A DNA stretch of 64,000 nucleotides, from positions 115,371,166 through 115,435,165 of the forward strand of contig CM056576.1 in assembly GCA_029721435.1 (NCBI GenBank). Direction: 5' to 3'. Position numbers and translations under genes: made by a program. This document shows, in pieces, positions 57,735-64,000 of the stretch. Source of the stretch: Gymnothorax reevesii (taxonomy: Eukaryota; Chordata; Actinopteri; Anguilliformes; Muraenidae). Each line of letters begins with the position of its first letter. Position 1 is the first letter of the stretch. The notes beneath the pieces are model-generated. The model made no database searches. It worked only from the letters and a program-made list of their open reading frames with translations, and had not been told where the DNA came from.

Positions 57735-58320
57735 CTCCTACTCTGGATGGAAAATATGCTCAACACCTCTTTAATTTAAGAAAGAAAAGAATATCATTTG
57801 GTAGTATTCAAATGCTCCTCATGCAGATATTCAGCAAATAAAGTTAATGGATTGTAAGGCCACGCTTCCAGCCGTCCAGCTCACCGGTCTACTAAATCCC
57901 GGATTGCACTCCAGTCATTATTCTATGATCATCAACACCTGTTTCTCAATACCAGTGGGTGGAAGCAGTGTGTATTTAAAACTGAGCTTCCCTCAGTCTC
58001 TTTGTGAAGTCTGTGTAATCTCATGCCTGTTTGACATAGTAGTCTTGTATAGGCTTATTCTCAGAATTCACAAATTTCTTCTAAAACCCAGAAACTCATC
58101 CCATCTGTTTTTTCAGCACATTTTCATTAAGGGAACCATGCTTCCTTTTAATTTTCGTGTTTTGTAATATAGTGTTACTGTAGCCTTAGCCCAGACTTTG
58201 TATTACACATAGGGCTTATTTTTAGGAACCTCAGTTCCTTGTTGTTTTGTATGTCTAGGTTTGTGCCTTCTGCCATGCAGTTAGCTTCTTAAATACAAAG
58301 AAGTCCATTCTTGCAGTGTG
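57735..58320. other. Intergenic, no gene seen
   Basis: A 106-codon open frame on plus (57847-58164) has no recognisable domain and is probably chance. Nothing else is supported. Confidence 0.4.
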
Positions 58321-58321
58321 T

Positions 58322-59340
58322 TTAACTCTTACCTGGTAGTTTGGGGTTCAATCCCCCAAGGCAAATGAGGGAAACTTTTCTGAAATTGTTCCTTAATTTT
58401 AAGATGCAGTTTTTGAAGATTGGTGAATCTCTGTCCATCTTTACTTTTGAGAGATTCTGCCTCTCTAAAATGCACTCTTTATATGCAGTCATATTACTGA
58501 CCTGTTGCCAGTTCACCTAATTAGTTGCAATTGTTCCTCCAGATGCTTTTTATTTCAGTCAGAAGAGACTCAAGTGAAAGCAGGAAATATTTATTTTGCA
58601 TTCAGCATAAGCGGATGAAACATATGCTTAGAATTAAACAAGTCTTTGGAGCTCGGACTCTTCGGGAAGACTCGTAGAGCAGGAGCACGGCTCAGAGCAG
58701 CAGCAGGAAAATCCCCCGCAGAGTCCAGACACTGGTGGTGGTGATGGGTGACGGCTAATGAAGCTGGAGCGGCAATAAAAAAGGTCTGACGAGAGTTGGG
58801 TGGCGTTGGGGAGGAGGAGGGCCAGCGAACGGAAGCATGAGCGTGCTAGGGCAGAGAGAAATCACATATTTTAAAAAGACAGCAGTAGAACAATTGGCAA
58901 GCGATGCAAATGTGGTGTGCCACGGTTGGATAGGGGAGATCAGCTGCTACACCAGCTGACTGCTGAATTGACAGCCCCAGAAAGTGACTGCAGAGATTTA
59001 AAGTGAGCGTGCATCTGAATGATATTAAAATAAGCAGAGTTGAAATGCGCAAGAGAGTCTTCCTGACTGAACTTTCGCTACGCTTCATTTGTACCACTTA
59101 TTTTTCCAGCCTCTTGTTGCCCCTCTCCCAACTTTTTGGAGATATGTTGCAGCCATCAAATTCAAAATGAGCTAATATTTTTTATGAAATGATAAAATGT
59201 TTCACTTTCAACATCAGATATGTTGCCTGTGTTCTATTGTGAATAAAATGTGGGTTTACGATATTTTCAAATCATTGCATTCTGTTTTTATTTACAATTT
59301 ACACAGCATCCAAACTTATTTGGAATTGAGGTTGCATTTT
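58322..59340 (-). mobile_element. Tc1-like relic, 5' end, interrupted
   Basis: 59105-59340 matches the right end of the 11.8-13.4 kb Tc1 (CAAATCATTGCATTCTG, GGAATTGAGGTTG terminal repeat). 58330-58560 matches the region around its transposase start (CATCTTTACTTTTGAGAGA, GCCTCTCTAA). Between them lies about 540 bp of unrelated sequence, a later insertion or rearrangement. Confidence 0.6.
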
Positions 59341-59447
59341 TAATGTTCTAATCCAGGAACCTTGCTTTCTTGTTCTTTTGTATTGTGTTTTACATGCCTT
59401 CCTGAGGCAGATCCATCTTCTACCTGAGTCCTGTTCCACAAATCCTT

Positions 59448-59603
59448 GGGGTGTATACTACAAAGCTGGCCATGTGATTAAGCCTGACTTCAGCACTTAG
59501 TAAAACCAGGAGCCTCTTCAAATCTGGAACATGGACTGAAGAAGCTGCTCCAGGTTTTACTTAAGCTTAAAGTCAGGCTTGGCCAGCTTTGTAGTACACC
59601 CCC
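59448..59603. mobile_element. Foldback MITE, ~156 bp
   Basis: Arms GGGGTGTATACTACAAAGC and, in reverse complement, GGGGGTGTACTACAAAGC extend through TGGCCA, GCCTGACTT and GTAAAACC. The loop is short and nothing is encoded. It is a type common in fish. Confidence 0.8.
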
Positions 59604-59609
59604 TTTCTC

Positions 59610-60600
59610 TCTGTGCACTGTCACCGGTGCTCAGAGCCAAACCCTTTAAATTCACTTGCACAACATGAACTATACACCCACTTTTAATGTTATCACTCAG
59701 TTGAATGGGCGTAATCACATATTCTGTGAATCCATCGATAGCATTGATGAGAGGTGGGAGAGGTCAGAAGTCATTGATCAAAGGTCAGCTTTATTATGAT
59801 AACACCAATTTAAATTTATTATTATAATTTTATTTATTTTTTTATTTTTTAATTATAGCATGTCAGTTGATAATGCTCATTCAAGCAAGTAATAACAGTC
59901 TAATTCTGATTGATGATTTGCAATCAGAATCAAATTCATTGGCTGTTCACAGAAGGGGCCCCAATGCTTGAGACAATAAATTTCTAATACTAAGTTAAAT
60001 TGAATTGCACCATTGATTCCTTTGCTATGAGTTTTGTTTTGTGTTTTTGGTTTGTCTGTGTTGTTTGTCTCATGTTTTTTGTTAATGTTACCATATGACT
60101 TCAGTGTATTCAAGTATGCTCTGCCCTGATTGCTCGTTTACCATACCTGGACTATTCACTTCAATTTAAGAATCTTGCTGTTCCTGGATTTGCTTATGGT
60201 TACTGCGCTCTGAGTCTGATACTGATGGGTTTTTTTCTTAATTGCTTTGCTGAATGTTCACTATTATAATTCAACCATAATGTTTTTTCTGCTTACATTT
60301 AGCAAATATTTTAACGTCACTTTTATGTTTTCATGGAATGAATTTGGATGTCATTTTATCGTAAGCCATCACATATTTTCAAACATTGCAAATTTACACA
60401 AGACATAATGTTTTCGCAAAGGAATCTCAACATTTTTATTTTTGCATCACAAATGTGTCACGTTTAGTATGAATTGGTTCCAGGTGCATTGGACTGGGAC
60501 CAAATATGTAGATAATGTATTGAGAGGCATTTCCTGCTGAGGCTTTATCACCTTGTAGGCTCTGATAAAAAAAACAACATCAAAGCTGTGTAATCCAAGC
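59610..60600. other. Downstream flank of the 60.6-kb V gene
   Basis: 60115-60600 corresponds to 36310-36523 plus 38196-38470 of the first block without the LTR, so it is the empty-site allele of that insertion. No gene is seen. Confidence 0.65.
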
Positions 60601-60601
60601 A

Positions 60602-60639
60602 GGTTTTTGTATGAGAGTCAACGTTAATGTATCACTGTG
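60602..60639 (-). promoter_or_regulatory. RSS of the 60.6-kb V gene (22-bp spacer)
   Basis: Heptamer CACAGTG at 60639-60633, 22-bp spacer, nonamer ACAAAAACC at 60610-60602. Confidence 0.9.
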
Positions 60640-61072
60640 CTTCGCCTCATTGCACAGTAATACATTGCAGTGTCTTCTGGAATTAATTTGGAAATGGTCA
60701 AAACTGTTTTGCCACTGGATCCATCAGCAGTTGCATCAAATCGTCCTTGAGCATCATTTGATGTGTGAGAGCTGAGCCCCCTGCGCAGTATGTACTGAAG
60801 GGCTGATCCAGGGTACTGACGGTACCAGTAGAAATAGTAGTCAGCTCCACTACTCGTCCTGAAGGTACAGTCCATGGAGACTTTTTCACCCTCAGCCATG
60901 CTTAGATCTTTGACTTCTCCTGTAGAAATGCCTGAAAATAGTACATAAACATAATATCACAAATAATCGTAATTAATATCAGAAACAAGAACAAACCAGT
61001 ATCCTCTGTTTAGCTCATAAAAAATTACTTACTGAAAGTAAGAGTAAACACAAGCCCTAATAAAAGCTCCAT
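60640..61072 (-). CDS. TCR alpha/delta V gene segment, group C, intact
   Basis: The leader 61072-61033 reads MELLLGLVFTLTF before donor GTAAGT. The V exon 60931-60640 follows acceptor TTTTCAG. The mature start is SISTGEVKDLSMAEGEKV, with Cys23 in SMDCTFRT, Trp41 in FYWYRQYPGSALQYILRRG, KTVLTIS and EDTAMYYC with Cys104, ending CAMRR, two residues longer than its twin. The frame from MAEGEK is only part of the exon. It is the block-2 counterpart of the 38.5-kb gene. Upstream homology to that gene continues to about 61290. Confidence 0.9.
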
Positions 61073-61294
61073 CTTGTTGAGAGATGAATACTCTGTATAT
61101 TAGTGGAGGGAGAACCTGGGGCAGAAAATGTGCTTTACTTTAACTGTGAGGATGAGTGGGTGGGGCAACAGTGGACGGTTGAGGATGTAAAATAAAGTGA
61201 AACTTCTGACAGTCCTGCAGAGTCGAAACAAAGTGTTTACGCTGTTTTGTCAGTCATTTCCATTCCTTTAATGATACCTTGTGAGGCTGAAAGC

Positions 61295-62585
61295 CAGATC
61301 TTTAAAAATTAACAGCCAATCACCATACATGTTGTTTTATTTTTGCAACAAATGTACTTTCCATGAAACAATCATTATGATTGGTGTGAGATTATTAGCA
61401 TGGGCGGAGCAAAGATTTAAAAAATAACTGATTCCAGAACTTGCAAGGTAAGCTATGTGACATATGATTTTCTCTTTTTGGTAATAAGAGTACTGAAGCT
61501 AAAATAATTACGTTATGACACCAAAAATGGTTGTAAGATGTAGTATTTTATTCACTGATTGACTTATAATCAAAATATTTTCACAGTACACTTAAATTTT
61601 TATGAGAAGGGTTTTGAGTGGCTGTCCAATTTTACCTGAATGCATCTGGTAAGATGGGACAAAAAATTAAGCTAAAATGAGACATTTTTCTGAAGCGAAT
61701 CAAGCATGTTTCCAGGCTAACAGGTGCCATAAAATCATGGATTATTATGCTATTTTGTGCCAACTTGTCACAATAGAGACATTTCTTGTATTTTTGTTTC
61801 ATAAAAACATTAAAGATGACGCAGAGAGTGAAAGGCAATTTTAACATTTTTAATATCCATTGTAGACAATATGGCATTTAGGAAACAGGCAGCAAACGGA
61901 CAGGGAAAGCCTGGCTAAAAAGATGGAGGAAAGTATAATCAGTGGAGGAGGGAAAAAATGAAGGGCGCAATTAAAGAAATTCTTACCTTTCTGGCATTTT
62001 TACACTTTTCTTTTGTAATCTATAAATACTCCTCATAAGCATATGGCACACTAAAATCCACCAGGTGTTGAAACTCATCAATATTCAATTCTCATACATT
62101 TCTGATAAAAGTCTGACCAATCATTTTCTTAGGCCCGAATAAAATGATTTGCCGAGCTTCCTGCCCGTCATCCGTCTCTGCATCCATTCCAGTTGTCTAC
62201 CGCTGTCACTGCTTGCGAGTCGCGCGCCTCTCTGGCAGCAGAGGTAGAGACAGAACAGGTACTCAACAAAAGTTAGCCTGCAAACAAAGCAGCTGGAACT
62301 GCTCCTAATTTAATGACTAACATCACCGGGACAATTCTGGTGAGGTAAGACGTTATGACAGCAGTTTTGCAAGAAAATATGTATGAATTCTGCCGAAAAA
62401 CGACGCATCTGACGGTAAACAAACAGGCGCTGAAATGCTATAATTAGCCTACTATAATACCGTTCATGGTAGTTCGTCTGACGTTATGAGGGCATTTTAT
62501 TTGATACCACATAAAGAAGTGAATATTATTTAATTACTGTTGGTTAGTTTTCACTAACCGGTGCCTCTGAATCTGACTCCATCGC
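61295..62585. other. Intergenic, no gene seen
   Basis: 62160-62350 is GC-richer and ends in a donor-like GAGGTAAGAC, so it could be a promoter plus first exon of an unknown or transposon gene. There is no supporting reading frame. Confidence 0.35.
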
Positions 62586-62742
62586 CCCACTTTCACACCG
62601 GACACGAAACAAATTTTTCGTGTGACAGATTACATTCAAAGTTACAGCAAAGACGCGAATATGCGCGAAATTCACGTCTTTGCATTGACTTTGAATGTAA
62701 TCTGTCGCGCAAAAAATTCGTTTTGCGTCCGGTGTGAGGGCA
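62586..62742. mobile_element. Palindromic MITE, ~157 bp
   Basis: Arms CCCACTTTCACACCGGACAC and, in reverse complement, TGCCCTCACACCGGACGC run inward for about 65 bp (ACAGATTACATTCAAAGT..GCAAAGACG). Related to 34562-34674. Confidence 0.8.
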
Positions 62743-62744
62743 GC

Positions 62745-64000
62745 TTCATTTGCGCTGCTCACTTTTTCACGGCACGCATCAGGGGAGGAGGGGAGCCTAA
62801 GAGGTCAGGCAGGGGGAAGAGGGTGGGACTTTGGAAGGAGGCGGAGTTTTTCATGTTCAAATTTTTCCTAACTGCTGTGCCACATGCCAGAAAGGGAAGA
62901 ATTGCTTTAATGAAAATATTTAGATGCTGGAGACAAGACAGAGGCCAAAACTTAGATGTTTGGCAAGGGCATGAATGTGCCAAAGTCAACATTAGAGAGG
63001 TTACATAAATGAATAAAATTCATGAAACATTAAATATAATTAAGCTAAATTGTTTGGCGTCCTTTTAAACATAAGTGACTGTCCAATTTTACCTTAACGA
63101 CTGTCCCATTTTACCTGAACATGTTTTAGGAGTGAGGAAGGGGTTCATGGTGTGTTTGAAGGTCGAACATTTCTAAATGATTTTACTAGGCAACATATTT
63201 TTTTTATTGAAATATAGCAGAGATCCATAAGATCTTTACAAACTACCTTAAGTATTCCTTTGAGGATTTTTAAAGGGTTTTTCTCGGTAGCCTACCAAAA
63301 AGTGCCCCAAATTACCTGACTTCACCCTTGACAATTCACAATCATGAACCTAATCTGGATCTTGCACCTGCCAATTACCAACTAATTTAACTAAATGTGT
63401 TATATATTTTTTGTCATGTTTAGGCTATGTCACATTTCAAAGGCATCTGTGTACTGTGTACATAACAGAGCCTAATATGAATTAAAATTTTAATTTCCAA
63501 TAGTGGCAAGCATTATTTATGTGCATTCTTAAATTTACACAAGCACCACGCGTGGTAAGCAGCATGTGTAGATTTTGTTATTAGCTACAAAAAGATCATA
63601 GCTACTAAAATATTGATGAATGCGGAGATGCATGTAAATTTCCGTCTGCAAACAGTTTTCACACAAATTCGTTCTGCTCACGTTTCATGAACAAGACCCA
63701 ATGAGTGCCAGCCACTGTCCAGTGTTCTTGAAAAAGACCTCCCACTAGGAACTGGGAGGGCTCCCGGCTGGGGTTGTTTTCATAGTAGGATTTCTTTACT
63801 GGACTGCCTCTGTGCATTACATATACAGTATTTACACTCTGGAAGTGAAAATTTGTTAGGCATGTAGCAGTAGGGGTGGACTGGGCTTAAAAATTGGTCT
63901 TGAACTTTTGCAGAAACCATGCCCATCACAATCTGCTGAACATCATCCATCCTGACACTTGCCTTCAGTCCAAGTATTTACCAACCCCTAGGTGTAAAAA
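62745..64000. other. Right-edge intergenic sequence, no gene seen
   Basis: Open frames at 62622-63008 overlap the palindrome and show no domain. The phrase CTGTCC(A/C)ATTTTACC occurs twice at about 63075-63115 and once at 61623. Confidence 0.4.

Noticed and set aside
57847..58164. 106-codon plus-strand frame with hydrophobic segments
   Set aside because: AT-rich chance frame with no domain, splice support or homologue in the matching block. Length is not unusual for a random frame in 64 kb.
62622..63008. 128-codon plus-strand frame
   Set aside because: It starts inside a palindromic MITE and then runs through unrelated sequence. No recognisable domain.

Overview
The window is vertebrate, almost certainly teleost, genomic DNA from the variable-gene part of a T-cell receptor alpha/delta (TRA/TRD-type) locus. 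The evidence is a series of two-exon V gene segments, each with a short leader exon, a GT..AG intron, an Ig V exon with Cys23/Trp41/Cys104 and a CACAGTG heptamer - 22/23 bp - ACAAAAACC-type nonamer. These lie in DNA packed with Tc1/mariner elements, hAT, piggyBac-like and pogo-like transposons, a tRNA-type SINE and LTR fragments, as is typical of fish. No D, J or C segments are visible. All V genes lie on the minus strand, so their recombination signals face lower coordinates.

Nine V genes look intact (about 5.1-5.9, 9.7-10.3, 14.1-14.5, 26.4-27.2, 30.7-31.2, 38.5-38.9, 54.4-55.1, 57.1-57.6 and 60.6-61.1 kb). Four are clear pseudogenes (16.9-19.4, 20.8-21.3, 24.4-25.3 and 40.0-45.5 kb). Three more loci are relics (an orphan leader at 3.05 kb, a decayed V at 10.95 kb and a decayed leader at 39.5 kb). 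By sequence they form five groups, labelled here A (26.4, 54.4, pseudogenes 24.4, 40.0/45.4 and probably 16.9), B (30.7, 57.1, pseudogene 20.8), C (38.5, 60.6), D (9.7 and the orphan leader at 3.05) and E (5.1, 14.1 and the relic at 39.5).

Layout: 0-4 kb holds a broken pogo-like transposase gene, a perfect hairpin, two gypsy-like LTR copies, a MITE and the orphan D leader. From 5 to 15 kb there are two E genes and one D gene, with Tc1 elements between them. From 16 to 25.4 kb there are three pseudogenes, one with a 1.7-kb solo LTR in its intron, plus a SINE. From 25.4 to 39 kb there is an A-B-C block swollen by insertions: a 347-bp LTR, an inverted pair of ~1-kb repeats around the B gene, a THAP-domain relic and a second 1.7-kb solo LTR. 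From 40 to 45.5 kb an A-type V exon is split by about 5.1 kb of foreign DNA, which itself carries a hAT MITE. From 46 to 53.3 kb there are decayed Tc1 elements, tandem repeats and one full-length Tc1-like element. From 53.6 to 61.3 kb there is a second, compact A-B-C block, and the last 3 kb is repeat-rich with no gene.

The V segments act as alternative donors of the amino-terminal antigen-binding domain of a TCR chain after RAG recombination. The window shows that repertoire growing by block duplication and being eroded by point lesions and transposon insertion. I found no clearly new molecular system; the notable content is the architecture of this V cluster.
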